The notes beneath the pieces were generated by a model. It searched no databases. It had not been told where the DNA came from and saw nothing but the letters and a program-made list of their open reading frames with translations. Both the position numbers and the translations under genes were made by a program. From NCBI GenBank assembly GCA_001683845.1, contig LXQI01000019.1:1-43957 (forward strand): a stretch of 43,957 bases of DNA, in the 5' to 3' direction. This DNA is from Erythrobacter sp. ANT-B3C2 (GTDB taxonomy: Bacteria; Pseudomonadota; Alphaproteobacteria; Sphingomonadales; Sphingomonadaceae). Shown here piece by piece: positions 8,143-19,322 of the stretch; position 1 is the stretch's first letter, and every line of letters starts with the position of its first letter.

Positions 8143-10148
8143 TGCCGAAAGTCACAGTCGACGGCACGGAAATCGAGGTCCCCAACGGCGCCACCGTGCT
8201 GCAGGCCTGCGAGATGGCAGGGAAGGAAATTCCGCGCTTCTGCTATCATGAGCGGCTGTCCATCGCCGGCAATTGCCGGATGTGCCTGGTCGAGGTGAAG
8301 CCCGGCCCGCCCAAGCCGCAGGCCAGCTGCGCGCTGCCCGCCACCGAGGGGCAGGAGATCCGCACCGACAGCGCGATGGTCAAGGCCGCGCGCGAGGGGG
8401 TGATGGAGTTCCTGCTCATCAACCACCCGCTCGATTGTCCGATCTGCGACCAGGGCGGCGAGTGCGACCTGCAAGACCAGTCGATGATGTATGGCCGCGG
8501 CGGCACGCGCTACAACGAGAACAAGCGGGCCGTGACGCACAAATACATGGGCCCGCTGATCAAGACGATCATGACTCGCTGCATCCACTGCACTCGCTGC
8601 GTGCGCTTCTCCGAAGAGGTCGCCGGGGTGGACGAGATCGGCGCGCTCTATCGCGGCGAGGACATGCAGATCACCACCTATCTCGAACGCGCCGCGAGCC
8701 ACGAACTCTCCGCCAATGTGATCGATCTGTGCCCGGTCGGCGCGCTCACCAGCCGCCCCTATGCCTACGAGGCGCGCCCGTGGGAGCTGAAGAAGACGCT
8801 CGGCATCGACGTATCGGACGCAATGGGCACCAACATCCGCGTGGATTCGCGCGGCCGCGAAGTGCTGCGCGTGCTGCCGCGCAATAATGACGACGTGAAC
8901 GAGGAGTGGATCAGCGACAAGGCGCGCTACCAGATCGACGGGCTCCTCCGCCGCCGGCTTGATAGGGTGTGGATCCGTCGTGAAGGCAAGCTCCAGCCCG
9001 CCAGCTGGGACGAGGCCTTTGCCGCCATCGCCGCGACCAACCCGGGCGCCAGCGTTGCGGCGGTGGCGGGCGATCTGCTCGATTGCGAGACGATGTTCGC
9101 CGCCAAACGCCTGCTCGGCGCGCTCGGCTCCACGCTGATCGAGAGCCGGCAGACCGGCCTGTCCTACCCGGCCGACAATCTCGCCGCTGTCGCCTTCAAC
9201 TCCACCTTCGCGGGCATCGAGGAAACCGATGCGGTGCTGGTGATCGGCAGCCATCTGCGCTGGGAGGCGCCGCTGCTCAACGTCCGCCTCCGCAAGGCCG
9301 CGCGGCGCGGCGCCAAGATCTTCCTGATCGGCCCCCACTGGGAAACCACTTATCCGGCCGAGTTCCTGGGCGAGGATGCGCAGCTGTTGCACAGCCTTCC
9401 CGACCACGTAGCAAGCGCGATGCAAGGCGCTGCAAGGCCGGCCATCATCGTGGGCGCAGGCGGTCTCGCAGTTGGCGCGCTCCACCCTGCCTTGGCCCTC
9501 GGAGCAGGCTGGAACCTCACGCGGGAAGGCTGGAACGGCTTCAACGTCGTGCACATGGCCGCCGCCCGGATGGGCGCGCTGATGCTCGGCTTCGCGCAGG
9601 CCGGCGGCGTCGCAGACTTCGCAAGAGCCGCGCCCAAAGTATTGATTTCGCTCGGTGCAGATGAATTGGACCATGCCCCCTTTGCACAATCGCTGAAGGT
9701 CTATATCGGCCACCATGGCGATCGCGGCGCAGCGGCGGCGGACATCATCCTGCCGGGCAGTGCCTTTACCGAAAAGCCGGGAACCTACGTCAACATGGAA
9801 GGCCGCGTGCAGTTCGCTGACCAATCGGTCTTCGCCCCCGGCGATGCGCGAGAGGATTGGACGATCCTGCGCGCCCTCGCCGATGCGTTGGGAGTCTCGG
9901 TCGGGTTCGACAGCTTCGACCAGCTGCGCGCGGCAATGATCGCCGAAGTGCCGGCGCTTGGACAGGCCGGGCTGGCGCAATATGGCGCTCTGCCCTCGGC
10001 CGACACTTCGGTCCGCGCCGAAGGCCGCATCGCCTATCCGATCAAGGATTTCTACCTCACCAACCCAATCGCCCGGGCCAGCGTGGTGATGCAGCGCTGC
10101 TCGGCCGAGTTGCTGCATGGCGAGATAGAGGCCGAGGCTGCGGAATGA
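8142..10148 (+). CDS. nuoG: NADH-quinone oxidoreductase subunit G
   Basis: 75-kDa iron-sulphur subunit, 668 residues. The ferredoxin-like N-terminus holds a 2Fe-2S cluster (Cys34, Cys45, Cys48, Cys63). Next come the His95/Cys99/Cys102/Cys108 site for N5 and the Cys147/Cys150/Cys153 plus Cys197 site for N4. The C-terminal half is the molybdopterin-oxidoreductase-like domain, here without cofactor ligands, as usual for this subunit in alphaproteobacteria and mitochondria. Its stop overlaps the nuoH start (ATGA). Confidence 0.97.
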   Translation: MPKVTVDGTEIEVPNGATVLQACEMAGKEIPRFCYHERLSIAGNCRMCLVEVKPGPPKPQASCALPATEGQEIRTDSAMVKAAREGVMEFLLINHPLDCPICDQGGECDLQDQSMMYGRGGTRYNENKRAVTHKYMGPLIKTIMTRCIHCTRCVRFSEEVAGVDEIGALYRGEDMQITTYLERAASHELSANVIDLCPVGALTSRPYAYEARPWELKKTLGIDVSDAMGTNIRVDSRGREVLRVLPRNNDDVNEEWISDKARYQIDGLLRRRLDRVWIRREGKLQPASWDEAFAAIAATNPGASVAAVAGDLLDCETMFAAKRLLGALGSTLIESRQTGLSYPADNLAAVAFNSTFAGIEETDAVLVIGSHLRWEAPLLNVRLRKAARRGAKIFLIGPHWETTYPAEFLGEDAQLLHSLPDHVASAMQGAARPAIIVGAGGLAVGALHPALALGAGWNLTREGWNGFNVVHMAAARMGALMLGFAQAGGVADFARAAPKVLISLGADELDHAPFAQSLKVYIGHHGDRGAAAADIILPGSAFTEKPGTYVNMEGRVQFADQSVFAPGDAREDWTILRALADALGVSVGFDSFDQLRAAMIAEVPALGQAGLAQYGALPSADTSVRAEGRIAYPIKDFYLTNPIARASVVMQRCSAELLHGEIEAEAAE

Positions 10149-11188
10149 CTGCGGTTTTCCAGAGCTGGGGTCTGTCCTACGAAGCGGCGTGGTTGTTCGC
10201 CACCGTGGCGGGCGTCCTGCTGATCGCCTTTCCGCTGATGCTTGCGGTGGCGATGGTCATCTATGTCGATCGCAAGGTCTGGGCTGCGGTCGCGCTGCGC
10301 CGCGGACCCAATGTGGTCGGCCCGTTCGGTCTGCTGCAGAGCTTCGCCGATGGGCTAAAGGTGTTCCTGCAAGAGACGATCATACCCGCGGCGGCCAACA
10401 AGGGACTATTCCTGATCGCCCCGATCGTCACCTTCACCGTGGCGCTGTCAGCCTGGGCGGTGATTCCGTTCAACTCCGGCGCGGTGCTGGCCGATATCAA
10501 CGTCGGCCTGCTGTACATCTTCGCGATCAGCTCGCTAGGGGTGTACGGCGTGGTCATCGCGGGTTGGGCATCCAACTCAAAATACCCTTTTTTCAGTGCG
10601 ATGCGGGCCGCTGCTCAGATGATCTCTTACGAGGTCTCGATCGGTTTCATCCTCATTTGCGTGGTGCTGTGGGCCGGCACATTCAACTTGAACGGCATCA
10701 TCGAGGCGCAGCGCGGCCACGGTCTGGGCATCGTCAACGGCTTCGTCTTCAACGTTCTGCTGTTTCCGATGTGGGTGATGTTCCTCATCTCCAGCCTGGC
10801 CGAAACCGCGCGCGCGCCCTTCGATCTCACCGAGGCGGAAAGCGAACTCGTCGCCGGCTACCAGACCGAATATTCCAGCATGAGCTTCGCGCTGTTTTGG
10901 CTCGGCGAATACGCCAACGTGCTGCTGATGTGCGCGCTCAACGCCATCCTGTTCTTCGGCGGCTGGCTGCCACCGCTGGACTGGGAGCCGCTCTACCTCG
11001 TCCCCGGCTGGATCTGGCTGCTGGCGAAGATCTTCTTTTTCTTCCTCATCTTCAGCTGGATCAAGGCCACCGTGCCCCGCTTCCGCTACGACCAACTGAT
11101 GCGGCTCGGCTGGAAGGTGTTCCTGCCCCTCAGTCTGGTCTTTGTCGTGCTGGTCAGCGGCTGGCTCATGCTCACGAGGTACGGATGA
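10145..11188 (+). CDS. nuoH: NADH-quinone oxidoreductase subunit H
   Basis: Membrane subunit of 347 residues with about eight transmembrane helices. It joins the peripheral arm to the proton-pumping arm and lines the quinone entry channel. Conserved stretches include [15 protein letters not shown], the cytoplasmic loop [21 protein letters not shown] with its acidic residues, and the GEYAN segment. I placed the start at the ATG at 10145, which overlaps the nuoG stop and gives the family's usual length; the reading frame stays open farther upstream without homology. It ends in an ATGA overlap with nuoI. Confidence 0.97.
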   Translation: MTAVFQSWGLSYEAAWLFATVAGVLLIAFPLMLAVAMVIYVDRKVWAAVALRRGPNVVGPFGLLQSFADGLKVFLQETIIPAAANKGLFLIAPIVTFTVALSAWAVIPFNSGAVLADINVGLLYIFAISSLGVYGVVIAGWASNSKYPFFSAMRAAAQMISYEVSIGFILICVVLWAGTFNLNGIIEAQRGHGLGIVNGFVFNVLLFPMWVMFLISSLAETARAPFDLTEAESELVAGYQTEYSSMSFALFWLGEYANVLLMCALNAILFFGGWLPPLDWEPLYLVPGWIWLLAKIFFFFLIFSWIKATVPRFRYDQLMRLGWKVFLPLSLVFVVLVSGWLMLTRYG

Positions 11189-11670
11189 CCGTCGCCCAAC
11201 TCATCAAGAGCTTCACCCTGTGGGAGTTCCTCAAGGCCCACGCACTAACTCTGAAATATTTCTTCAAGCCCAAGGCGACGATCAACTATCCGTTCGAGAA
11301 GAACCCGCTGTCCCCCCGCTTCCGCGGCGAACATGCGCTGCGCCGTTATCCCAACGGTGAGGAGCGCTGTATCGCCTGCAAATTGTGCGAGGCGGTGTGC
11401 CCGGCGCTGGCGATCACCATCGAGAGCGAACCGCGCGAGGACGGCAGCCGTCGCACCACCCGCTACGACATCGACATGACCAAGTGCATTTATTGCGGCT
11501 TCTGCCAGGAGGCATGCCCGGTCGACGCGATCGTCGAGGGGCCAAATTTCGAATATTCGACGGAGACCCGCGAGGAGTTGATGTACGACAAGGCCAAGCT
11601 GCTGGCCAACGGGGACAAGTGGGAGCGGGCGCTCGCCGCTAACCTTGAAGCCGACGCGCCCTACCGCTAG
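11185..11670 (+). CDS. nuoI: NADH-quinone oxidoreductase subunit I
   Basis: Ferredoxin-type subunit of 161 residues carrying clusters N6a and N6b. Two complete 4Fe-4S motifs are present: [12 protein letters not shown] (Cys62, 65, 68, 72) and [12 protein letters not shown] (Cys101, 104, 107, 111). The ATG at 11185 overlaps the nuoH stop; upstream extension of the frame has no homology. The C-terminal [10 protein letters not shown] segment is typical. It electrically connects NuoG to NuoB. Confidence 0.97.
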   Translation: MTVAQLIKSFTLWEFLKAHALTLKYFFKPKATINYPFEKNPLSPRFRGEHALRRYPNGEERCIACKLCEAVCPALAITIESEPREDGSRRTTRYDIDMTKCIYCGFCQEACPVDAIVEGPNFEYSTETREELMYDKAKLLANGDKWERALAANLEADAPYR

Positions 11671-11698
11671 GCGCCGCCTCAGACATGCATGGGGGCTC

Positions 11699-12319
11699 AT
11701 GATCCAGGCTTTCGCCTTTTACCTGTTCGCGGCTCTCGTAATCGCCAGCGGCGCGCTGACGGTGCTCGCGCGCAATCCGGTGCACTCGGTGCTGTGGCTG
11801 ATCGTCGCCTTCTTCAACGGCGCCGGGCTGATGGTGCTCGTGGGCGCTGAATTCATCGCCATGCTGCTGGTGATCGTCTACGTCGGCGCGGTTGCGGTGC
11901 TGTTCCTGTTCGTGGTGATGATGCTCGACATCGATTTCGCCGAGCTGCGCGCGGGCTTCATCCGCAATTTCCCGCTCGGCATCGCCATTGCAGCTGTGCT
12001 GCTGGCGGAGCTGGTGCTGGGCATCGGCGCCTATCGGGCGGGCGCAATTGGGCTCGGCACCCCGATGGGCGACGCCGCCCCGCTGCTGGGTGAGAGCAAT
12101 ATCGAGAACATCGGCGCACTGCTCTACGGGCGCTACCTGTTCCTGTTCGAATGCGCAGGCCTCATCCTGCTGGTGGCGATGATCGGCGCGATTGTGCTCA
12201 CCCATCGCGAGCGCAAATCGCCGCGCGCCCAGCAGAACATCGCCCGCCAGATCGCCCGCAACCCGAACGAGGCGACGGTCAACGCACGGCCCGAAGTCGG
12301 CCGGGGGATCGAGCTGTGA
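11699..12319 (+). CDS. nuoJ: NADH-quinone oxidoreductase subunit J
   Basis: Membrane subunit of 206 residues with five predicted transmembrane helices; it contributes to the proton path near NuoK and NuoA. The conserved [21 protein letters not shown] stretch around residues 57-77 is clear. ATG at 11699 was chosen over an ATG at 11645 because the latter lies inside nuoI and encodes only an Arg-rich leader. The spacing from nuoI is 28 bases, with a GGGGG sequence before the start. The polar C-terminal tail of about 35 residues is longer than in many homologues. Confidence 0.95.
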   Translation: MIQAFAFYLFAALVIASGALTVLARNPVHSVLWLIVAFFNGAGLMVLVGAEFIAMLLVIVYVGAVAVLFLFVVMMLDIDFAELRAGFIRNFPLGIAIAAVLLAELVLGIGAYRAGAIGLGTPMGDAAPLLGESNIENIGALLYGRYLFLFECAGLILLVAMIGAIVLTHRERKSPRAQQNIARQIARNPNEATVNARPEVGRGIEL

Positions 12320-12332
12320 AGCGGGCACGGCG

Positions 12333-12638
12333 ATGATCGGCATCGAACATTACGTCGTGGTCAGCTCGATCCTGTTCGTGTTGGGCGTGCTGGGCATCTT
12401 CCTCAATCGCAAGAACATCATCGTCATCCTCATGGCGATCGAGCTGATCCTGCTGGCGGTGAACATCAACCTCGTCGCCTTCAGCGCCTTCCTGGGGGAC
12501 CTGACGGGGCAGATCTTCGCGATGTTCGTCCTCACCGTGGCGGCGGCCGAGGCGGCGATCGGCCTGGCGATCCTGGTCGTTTATTATCGCGGCCGCGGAA
12601 CCATCGCGGTGGACGATGTCAACCGGATGAAGGGCTGA
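12333..12638 (+). CDS. nuoK: NADH-quinone oxidoreductase subunit K
   Basis: Small antiporter-like membrane subunit of 101 residues with three helices. The two membrane glutamates needed for proton translocation are visible as Glu37 (MAIELIL) and Glu73 (AAAEAAIG), matching the positions known in other bacteria. The ATG at 12333 gives the standard length and lies 13 bases after the nuoJ stop; a longer in-frame reading overlaps nuoJ without homology. Confidence 0.97.
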   Translation: MIGIEHYVVVSSILFVLGVLGIFLNRKNIIVILMAIELILLAVNINLVAFSAFLGDLTGQIFAMFVLTVAAAEAAIGLAILVVYYRGRGTIAVDDVNRMKG

Positions 12639-12642
12639 ACAT

Positions 12643-14745
12643 TTGTCCCCCATCCTGATCATCGTCTTCCTCCCGCTGCTGGCGGCGCTCGTCGCCGGGC
12701 TGGGCAATCGCGCGCTCGGCAATGTCGTCGCCAAGGCGCTGACCACCGGCGCGCTGTTCGTCTCCTGCGCGCTCAGCTGGCCGATCTTCCTCACCTATCT
12801 CGGCGGCGGGGTCGAGGCGCAGGTGGTGCCGGTGCTCAAATGGGTCGAGAGCGGCACGTTGAGCTTCGACTGGGCGCTGCGGGTCGATGCGCTCACCGCG
12901 GTCATGCTGGTGGTGATCACCACGGTCTCGGCGCTGGTCCACCTCTACAGCTGGGGCTACATGGCCGAAGATCCGGACCAGCCGCGCTTCTTCGCCTATC
13001 TCTCGCTGTTCACCTTCGCCATGCTGATGCTGGTGACGGCGGATAACCTCGTCCAGATGTTCTTCGGCTGGGAAGGGGTGGGCCTCGCCAGCTATCTGCT
13101 GATCGGCTTCTGGTTCAAGAAGCCCACCGCCAATGCCGCGGCGATCAAGGCCTTCGTCGTCAACCGCGTGGGCGATCTGGGCTTCATGCTGGGCATTTTC
13201 GGCACCTTCCTGGTGTTCGGCACCACCTCGATTCCCGCGATCCTCGAAGCGGCGCCTGCCATGGCCAATTCGTCAATCGGGTTCCTAGGCATGCGGCTCG
13301 ATACGATGACGATCCTGTGCCTGCTGCTGTTCATCGGCGCGATGGGGAAATCGGCGCAGCTGGGCCTGCACACCTGGCTGCCCGATGCGATGGAGGGGCC
13401 AACGCCCGTCTCCGCATTGATCCACGCGGCCACTATGGTCACCGCGGGCGTGTTCATGGTCTGCCGCCTCTCGCCGATGTTCGAGGCGGCGCCGATGGCC
13501 CTCACCTTCGTCACCTTCATCGGCGCGGCCACCTGCCTGTTTGCCGCCACCATCGGCACCACCCAATGGGACATCAAGCGGGTCATCGCCTACTCCACCT
13601 GCTCGCAGCTGGGCTACATGTTCTTCGCTGCGGGCGTGGGCGCTTATGGCGTGGCGATGTTCCACCTGTTCACCCACGCCTTCTTCAAGGCGCTGCTGTT
13701 CCTGGGCGCGGGCTCGGTGATCCACGCGATGCACCACGAACAGGACATGCGTCATTACGGCGCGCTGCGGCGCGAGATCCCGATCACCTTCTGGGCAATG
13801 CTGGCCGGCACGCTGGCGATCACCGGGGTGGGCGTGCTCGGCGTGTTCGGCTTCGCGGGCTTCTATTCCAAGGATGCGATCCTCGAGGCGGCTTTCGCCA
13901 GCGGCACCGGAATGGGGCGCACCGCCTTCTGGTTCGGCGCCATCGCCGCGCTGCTTACCAGCTTCTACAGCTGGCGGCTGATGTTCCTGACCTTTTGGGG
14001 CCGCCCCCGCTGGGCTTCGAGCGAGTACATCCAGCACGCGATGCACGCTTCCGGCGATCATCATTCCGGCGATCACGGGCACGCGGAGGCGCACGGCCAT
14101 GCCAAGCTGCACGCAGACAACCCGCCCGCGCAGGAACATTCCGGCGATGATGTCGTGCATTCCGTGCCCTCGCCGAACGAGGCGGACGGCACCGGCGGCT
14201 ACCACCCGCATGAGAGCCCGTGGGCGATGCTGGTGCCACTGGTGCTGCTAAGCGCCGGCGCGGTGTTCGCTGGCTTCGTGTTCCAACACGCCTTTATCGA
14301 CGAGCCGGCATTCTGGAACGGCTCGATTGCCTATAACGAAGAGCTGATCCACGCGCTTCACGAGGTGCCGCTGTGGGTGAAGCTCACCGCCACCATCGAC
14401 ATGCTGCTCGGCCTCGCCGCAGCGTGGCTCGCCTACATCCACAGAACTTCGATCCCTGCTGTCACGGCGCGGATGCTTGGGCCGATCTACCGCCTGTTTC
14501 TCAACAAGTGGTATTTCGACGAGCTCTACGCCTTCCTCTTCGTGCGCCCGGCCTTCCGGTTCGGTCGCGTGTTCTGGCAGCGCGGCGATATCGGGGTGAT
14601 CGATCGGTTCGGCCCCAACGGCGCTGCCTGGGCGGTGGGGCAGGGCGCCATCTTCGCGCGGAAGGTGCAGTCGGGGTACCTCACCAGCTATGCGCTGATT
14701 ATGTTGCTGGGCTTGGTCGCGGCGATCAGCTGGGTGCTCGTCTGA
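12643..14745 (+). CDS. nuoL: NADH-quinone oxidoreductase subunit L with His-rich loop
   Basis: Largest antiporter-like proton-pumping subunit, 700 residues with many transmembrane helices and the long lateral helix near the C-terminus. Key residues are Glu144 ([14 protein letters not shown]) and Lys236 ([17 protein letters not shown]), followed by [15 protein letters not shown]. The start is TTG at 12643, four bases after nuoK, preceded by GAAGGG. Residues about 467-525 form a hydrophilic insert with a dozen or so histidines ([18 protein letters not shown], then YHPHE), placed between membrane segments. The stop overlaps the nuoM ATG (TGATG). Confidence 0.96.
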   Translation: MSPILIIVFLPLLAALVAGLGNRALGNVVAKALTTGALFVSCALSWPIFLTYLGGGVEAQVVPVLKWVESGTLSFDWALRVDALTAVMLVVITTVSALVHLYSWGYMAEDPDQPRFFAYLSLFTFAMLMLVTADNLVQMFFGWEGVGLASYLLIGFWFKKPTANAAAIKAFVVNRVGDLGFMLGIFGTFLVFGTTSIPAILEAAPAMANSSIGFLGMRLDTMTILCLLLFIGAMGKSAQLGLHTWLPDAMEGPTPVSALIHAATMVTAGVFMVCRLSPMFEAAPMALTFVTFIGAATCLFAATIGTTQWDIKRVIAYSTCSQLGYMFFAAGVGAYGVAMFHLFTHAFFKALLFLGAGSVIHAMHHEQDMRHYGALRREIPITFWAMLAGTLAITGVGVLGVFGFAGFYSKDAILEAAFASGTGMGRTAFWFGAIAALLTSFYSWRLMFLTFWGRPRWASSEYIQHAMHASGDHHSGDHGHAEAHGHAKLHADNPPAQEHSGDDVVHSVPSPNEADGTGGYHPHESPWAMLVPLVLLSAGAVFAGFVFQHAFIDEPAFWNGSIAYNEELIHALHEVPLWVKLTATIDMLLGLAAAWLAYIHRTSIPAVTARMLGPIYRLFLNKWYFDELYAFLFVRPAFRFGRVFWQRGDIGVIDRFGPNGAAWAVGQGAIFARKVQSGYLTSYALIMLLGLVAAISWVLV

Positions 14746-16274
14746 TGGAGGGCTTTCCCATCCTCTCGGCCATGCTGCTGGTGCCGCTGCTCGGCGCCAT
14801 CGCCTGCATGTTCGTCGCCGCGCCGGCCGCGCGCACCATCGCGCTGGCCGCAACGCTGCTCAACTTCCTCCTCGGTATCGTGCTGTGGGCCAGCTACGAT
14901 ATCGGCGGCGCGCAGTGGCAGTTCACCGAGCGCGCGGCGGTCTTCGCCGGCTTCGAATGGGCGCTGGGGATCGATGGCATCGCGCTGATGCTGATCGTGC
15001 TCAGCGTATTCCTGATGCCGATCTGCATCCTCGCCAGCCGCTCCATCGAGCGGCGGGTGGGCGAGTACATGGCCGCCTTCCTGTTCATGGAAACGCTGAT
15101 GATCGGCGTGTTCGCGGCGCAGGACCTGTTCCTGTTCTACATCTTCTTCGAGGCCGGCCTCATCCCGATGTACCTCATCATCGGCATCTGGGGCGGGGAC
15201 AACCGGATCTACGCCAGCTACAAGTTCTTCCTCTACACGCTGCTCGGCTCGCTGCTGATGCTGATCGCGATGCTGTGGATGGCCGAGGAAGCGGGCACTA
15301 GCTCCATCCCAGCATTAATGGCCTACGATTTCGATCCCGGCGCGCAGGTCTGGCTGTTCCTGGCCTTCTTCGCCAGCTTCGCGGTGAAGATGCCGATGTG
15401 GCCGGTGCACACCTGGCTGCCCGATGCGCATGTGCAGGCGCCCACCGCCGGCTCGGTGATCCTGGCCGGCGTGCTGCTGAAGATGGGTGGCTACGGCTTC
15501 ATCCGCTTCAGCCTGCCGATGTTCCCCGAGGCCAGTGCGCAGCTCGCCTGGCTGGTGTTCGCTTTGTCGATGATCGCGGTGGTGGTCACCAGCCTCATTG
15601 CGCTGGTTCAGCACGATATGAAGAAGCTGATCGCCTATTCCTCGGTGGCCCACATGGCCATCGTCACCGTCGGCCTGTTCGCCTTCAACGTGCAGGGGCT
15701 GGAAGGGGCGATGATCGTCATGCTCAGCCACGGCCTCGTCTCGGGCGCGCTGTTCCTGTGCGTAGGCGTGATCTACGATCGGCTGCACACGCGCGAGATC
15801 TCGCGCTACGGCGGCCTGTCGATCAACATGCCACGCTATGCGCTGTTCTTCCTGCTGTTCACCATGGCCAGTATCGGCCTGCCCGGCACCAGCGGCTTCG
15901 TCGGCGAGTTCCTGGCGCTGGCCGGCATCTACCAGGTCTCGAGCTGGGTCGCGCTGGTCTGCACCACCGGCATTATCCTGGGCGCCGCCTACATGCTCTA
16001 TCTCTACCGCCGCGTCGCCTTCGGGCTGCAGCGCAACGAGGACGCAGCGGCGATGAAAGACCTGTCGCCGCGCGAATATGTCATGCTCGCCCCGATCGCC
16101 GCCGCCGTGCTGTGGATGGGCGTCTATCCTGAAAGCTTTCTCGCGCCGATGCGGCAGGACATCCAGCGGCTGGACGAACGCCTCGCACGCGCTGCGCCCG
16201 AAGGCGATGCACGGCTGGCGGTCGGTCGACTGGCCCCGGCACCCACCCAGGCCCCGGCCGAGGGCGCTCACTGA
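14745..16274 (+). CDS. nuoM: NADH-quinone oxidoreductase subunit M
   Basis: Antiporter-like proton-pumping subunit of 509 residues with about 14 helices. The functional Glu136 ([11 protein letters not shown]) and Lys215 ([20 protein letters not shown]) are present, along with the conserved second half ([12 protein letters not shown]). ATG at 14745 overlaps the nuoL stop and gives the normal N-terminus. The last 35 residues are a polar, Ala/Arg/Pro-rich tail. The stop overlaps the nuoN start. Confidence 0.97.
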   Translation: MEGFPILSAMLLVPLLGAIACMFVAAPAARTIALAATLLNFLLGIVLWASYDIGGAQWQFTERAAVFAGFEWALGIDGIALMLIVLSVFLMPICILASRSIERRVGEYMAAFLFMETLMIGVFAAQDLFLFYIFFEAGLIPMYLIIGIWGGDNRIYASYKFFLYTLLGSLLMLIAMLWMAEEAGTSSIPALMAYDFDPGAQVWLFLAFFASFAVKMPMWPVHTWLPDAHVQAPTAGSVILAGVLLKMGGYGFIRFSLPMFPEASAQLAWLVFALSMIAVVVTSLIALVQHDMKKLIAYSSVAHMAIVTVGLFAFNVQGLEGAMIVMLSHGLVSGALFLCVGVIYDRLHTREISRYGGLSINMPRYALFFLLFTMASIGLPGTSGFVGEFLALAGIYQVSSWVALVCTTGIILGAAYMLYLYRRVAFGLQRNEDAAAMKDLSPREYVMLAPIAAAVLWMGVYPESFLAPMRQDIQRLDERLARAAPEGDARLAVGRLAPAPTQAPAEGAH

Positions 16275-17785
16275 TGATCGATTACGAAACCTCGCTCCGG
16301 CTGATCGCGCCCGAAATCCTGCTGGCCGTCTCCGGCCTCGTGCTGCTGCTGGTCGCCGCCTGGGGGGGCGACCGCGCCGCGCGGGCGGTCAGCATCGCCG
16401 CCGCGGTCGCGCTCGGCACGGCGTTTTTCCTAGTCATGCCCTCGGTCGATGGCGGCCTCAGCGGCCCTGACCGCATCGCCTTCGCCGGCCTGTTCCGCGC
16501 CGATGCCTTTGCCGGCTTTGCCAAGCTGATGATCTTCGCCGCCAGCATCGCCGCGCTGATGGTGGCGCCGTCGTTCCTCGAGCGCACCGGCTCGATGCGC
16601 GCGGAATACCCGATCCTGGTGCTGTTCTCGGCGCTGGGCATGGCGATCATGGTCTCCGCCGGCGATCTGATGACGCTTTATATCGGGCTCGAACTGCAAT
16701 CGCTCTCCGCCTACGTGCTCGCCGCCTTCCTGCGCACCGACGGGCGCTCGGCCGAAGCGGGGCTCAAATATTTCGTTCTGGGCGCCTTGGCGAGCGGCAT
16801 CCTGCTGTTCGGCATGAGCCTCACCTACGGCTTTGCCGGCACCACCAGCCTTGCCGGCATCCGCGTATCGATGGTCGATGGCCTGTCCACCGGTGCGATG
16901 TTCGGGCTGGTGTTCGTGCTCGCGGGCCTCGCCTTCAAGATCAGTGCGGTGCCGTTCCACATGTGGACGCCCGATGTCTACGAAGGCGCTCCCACGCCGG
17001 TCACCGCCTTCTTCGCCAGCGCCCCCAAGGTCGCCGCCGTGGCGCTCACCGCGCGCGTTGCGATCGAGGCATTCGGCTCGCAGGCCGACGCCTGGCGGCA
17101 AATCGTGGTGTTCGCCGCGCTGGCCTCGATCATCGTCGGCGCGTTGGGTGCGATCGGGCAGACGAACATCAAGCGGCTGCTCGCCTATTCCTCGATCAAC
17201 AATGTCGGGTTTATTCTCATCGGGCTCGCCTGCGCTACTGCTTCCGGTACCAGTGCAATGCTGGTGTACCTGGCAATCTACGTGCCGATGACGCTTGCCG
17301 GCTTCGTTGCGGTGCTGATGCTGCGCGATGCAAATGGCGATCCGGCCGAGCGGGTCACCGATCTTTCCGGCCTCTCGCGCATCCGCCCGGCGCTCGCCTG
17401 GTGTCTAATGATCGTGATGTTCAGCCTTGCCGGTATCCCGCCGATGTTCGGTTTCTGGGGCAAATTTGTCGTGTTCCGCGCGGCGGTGGAGGCGGATCTG
17501 CTGGTGCTGGCGGCGCTCGGCGTCGCCACCAGCGTGATCGGCGCCTTCTACTACATCAAGATCGTCAAGGTGATGTTCTTCGACGAGCCAGCACCCGGCA
17601 CGGCCGCGGTAACCGGCGCCGGAACCGGCACGAACACCGGCGCGATCGCAATGCGAGACGGCCGAGCGCACTGGGCGCTGCTGGTGATCGGCACGCTGCT
17701 GGTCTCGCCGTTCGGCTTCCTGGCGACCGGCTGGCTCGGCAATCTCGCCGATCGCGCCGCCGCCTCTCTGTTCCTCGTCGCCTGA
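16274..17785 (+). CDS. nuoN: NADH-quinone oxidoreductase subunit N
   Basis: Third antiporter-like proton-pumping subunit, 503 residues. Conserved residues are Glu140 (YIGLELQSLSAYVLAA) and Lys222 (FKISAVPFHMWTPDVYEGAPTP), with KRLLAYSSINNVGF later. A short Gly/Thr/Ala-rich stretch (about 440-457) is a variable loop. This is the last nuo gene. Its stop is followed after one base by the TTG of birA, so transcription probably continues. Confidence 0.97.
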   Translation: MIDYETSLRLIAPEILLAVSGLVLLLVAAWGGDRAARAVSIAAAVALGTAFFLVMPSVDGGLSGPDRIAFAGLFRADAFAGFAKLMIFAASIAALMVAPSFLERTGSMRAEYPILVLFSALGMAIMVSAGDLMTLYIGLELQSLSAYVLAAFLRTDGRSAEAGLKYFVLGALASGILLFGMSLTYGFAGTTSLAGIRVSMVDGLSTGAMFGLVFVLAGLAFKISAVPFHMWTPDVYEGAPTPVTAFFASAPKVAAVALTARVAIEAFGSQADAWRQIVVFAALASIIVGALGAIGQTNIKRLLAYSSINNVGFILIGLACATASGTSAMLVYLAIYVPMTLAGFVAVLMLRDANGDPAERVTDLSGLSRIRPALAWCLMIVMFSLAGIPPMFGFWGKFVVFRAAVEADLLVLAALGVATSVIGAFYYIKIVKVMFFDEPAPGTAAVTGAGTGTNTGAIAMRDGRAHWALLVIGTLLVSPFGFLATGWLGNLADRAAASLFLVA

Positions 17786-17786
17786 C

Positions 17787-18527
17787 TTGACGATCCCGCT
17801 TCACCCAGTGCGGATCGAAACCGTCGGCGAAACCGGCTCCACCAATGCCGATCTGCTGGTCCGGATCGAGGCCGGCGAGCGCCTGCACGAAGGCAGCTGG
17901 CTGGTGGCCGACCGCCAGCATGCCGGGCGCGGGCGACAGGGCCGGCCGTGGCTCGATGCGCCGGGCAATTTCATGGGCTCCACGCTCGTCCATCTCGGCC
18001 CCGAGGATCCACCGCCGCACAGCCTGTCTCTTCTCGCAGGCTTGGCGTTGTACGAAATGGTGCTGCCGCGATTGCCGGAGCCCCTTGCGCTGCAGCTCAA
18101 ATGGCCCAACGATCTGCTGCTGGGCGGTGCCAAGATGGCCGGCATCCTGCTTGAGCGCACCGGCGGCAGCGCGGTGATCGGTTTCGGCGTGAACCTCGCC
18201 GCCGCGCCCAACTTGCCGGATCGCACAGCCGGCCACCTTGCTGCCACCGGCCCCGCGCCAGATCGCAACGGCTTCGCACGCGATCTCGCCACCATCTTCG
18301 ATCAAGAGTTAATCCGCTGGCGCGAGTTCGGGGTCGAACCGATCCACGCCCGTTGGCTCGCCGCCGCTCACCCGCTGGGCAGCGCGTTGGTGGTGCATGG
18401 CGGGGGCGGCGAATGGCTGACGGGCAGCTTCGCCGGGCTCGATGATGACGGCGCGCTGCGTCTTCGCCTCGCCGGCGGCGAAATCCGCACCGTCCATGCC
18501 GGCGATGTTACCGTGGAGGGGGGCTGA
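17787..18527 (+). CDS. birA: Biotin--[acetyl-CoA-carboxylase] ligase
   Basis: Biotin protein ligase, 246 residues, which attaches biotin to the carrier protein of acetyl-CoA carboxylase and other carboxylases. Motifs are GSTNADLL near residue 12, the biotinyl-AMP loop AGRGRQGRPW near 50, and LKWPNDLLLGGAKMAGIL near 105. It lacks the N-terminal helix-turn-helix domain of E. coli BirA, so it is an enzyme only and not a repressor. The start is a TTG one base after the nuoN stop; no ATG lies near the conserved N-terminus. It ends 3 bases before coaX. Confidence 0.93.
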   Translation: MTIPLHPVRIETVGETGSTNADLLVRIEAGERLHEGSWLVADRQHAGRGRQGRPWLDAPGNFMGSTLVHLGPEDPPPHSLSLLAGLALYEMVLPRLPEPLALQLKWPNDLLLGGAKMAGILLERTGGSAVIGFGVNLAAAPNLPDRTAGHLAATGPAPDRNGFARDLATIFDQELIRWREFGVEPIHARWLAAAHPLGSALVVHGGGGEWLTGSFAGLDDDGALRLRLAGGEIRTVHAGDVTVEGG

Positions 18528-18530
18528 GCC

Positions 18531-19322
18531 ATGCTGCTGGCGGTCGATATCGGCAACACCAACGTGGTTTTCGCGCTTATCGAAGGCGCCGGCGAAGCGG
18601 CCGTGATCCGCACCCGCTGGCGCATCGCCACCGATCCGCGGCGCACGGGTGACGAATATGCGGTCTGGCTGCTGCAGCTGATGGCGATCGAAGGCATAGC
18701 GCGCGAGGCGGTGAGCACGATGATCGTGTCCACGGTGGTCCCCCGCGCGCGCCACAATATCGAGGTGCTGGGCCAGAAATATTTCCGCCTCACGCCGCTG
18801 TTCGCCGGCGAGGGGGCGGCGCAATGGTCGTTCCCGATCGACGTGGAGGAGCCGCGCTCGCTCGGCGCCGATCGTGCGCTGAACGCGATGGCGGCCCATG
18901 CGGCGCATCCCGGCGATAGCATCGTGGTGGATTTCGGCACCGCCACCACCTTCGACGTGGTGGATTTCGCCGGCGCCTACAAGGGCGGGATCATCGCGCC
19001 CGGGATCAATCTCTCGCTCGATGCGCTGGTGAGCAACACGGCAAAGCTTCCGCGCATTGCCATCGAGAATCCGCGCGGAGACAGCGTGATCGGCCGCAAC
19101 ACCGAAGACCAGATGCTGATCGGCGTCTTCTGGGGCTATGTGGCGCTGCTGGAGGGCCTGATCGCCCGTCTTCGCGCCGAAATCGCCCGGCCAACGCGGG
19201 TCATCGCCACCGGCGGCCTTGCGCTGCTTTTCGACCGACAGACCGACCTCTTCGATGCGGTCGATCCTGATCTTACTCTTAAGGGGCTGGCGATTCTCGC
19301 CGGCCAGGCTGCACAAAAATGA
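18531..19322 (+). CDS. coaX: Type III pantothenate kinase
   Basis: 263-residue type III pantothenate kinase, the first step of coenzyme A synthesis, of the ASKHA fold and resistant to CoA feedback. Motifs are [11 protein letters not shown] at 5-15 (phosphate 1), [12 protein letters not shown] (substrate site) and [12 protein letters not shown] (adenosine/phosphate 2). ATG at 18531 follows birA by 3 bases, preceded by GGAGGGGGG. The stop overlaps the RNase J start. The pairing birA-coaX is common in bacteria and often named by adjacency. Confidence 0.96.
   Translation: MLLAVDIGNTNVVFALIEGAGEAAVIRTRWRIATDPRRTGDEYAVWLLQLMAIEGIAREAVSTMIVSTVVPRARHNIEVLGQKYFRLTPLFAGEGAAQWSFPIDVEEPRSLGADRALNAMAAHAAHPGDSIVVDFGTATTFDVVDFAGAYKGGIIAPGINLSLDALVSNTAKLPRIAIENPRGDSVIGRNTEDQMLIGVFWGYVALLEGLIARLRAEIARPTRVIATGGLALLFDRQTDLFDAVDPDLTLKGLAILAGQAAQK

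Noticed and set aside
8112-10118. A 668-codon open frame on the minus strand exactly opposite nuoG (and similar long frames opposite other genes)
   Set aside because: At this GC content antisense frames often stay open. The translation is Arg/Ala/His/Gly-rich without domains, while nuoG on the other strand has all its cluster ligands.
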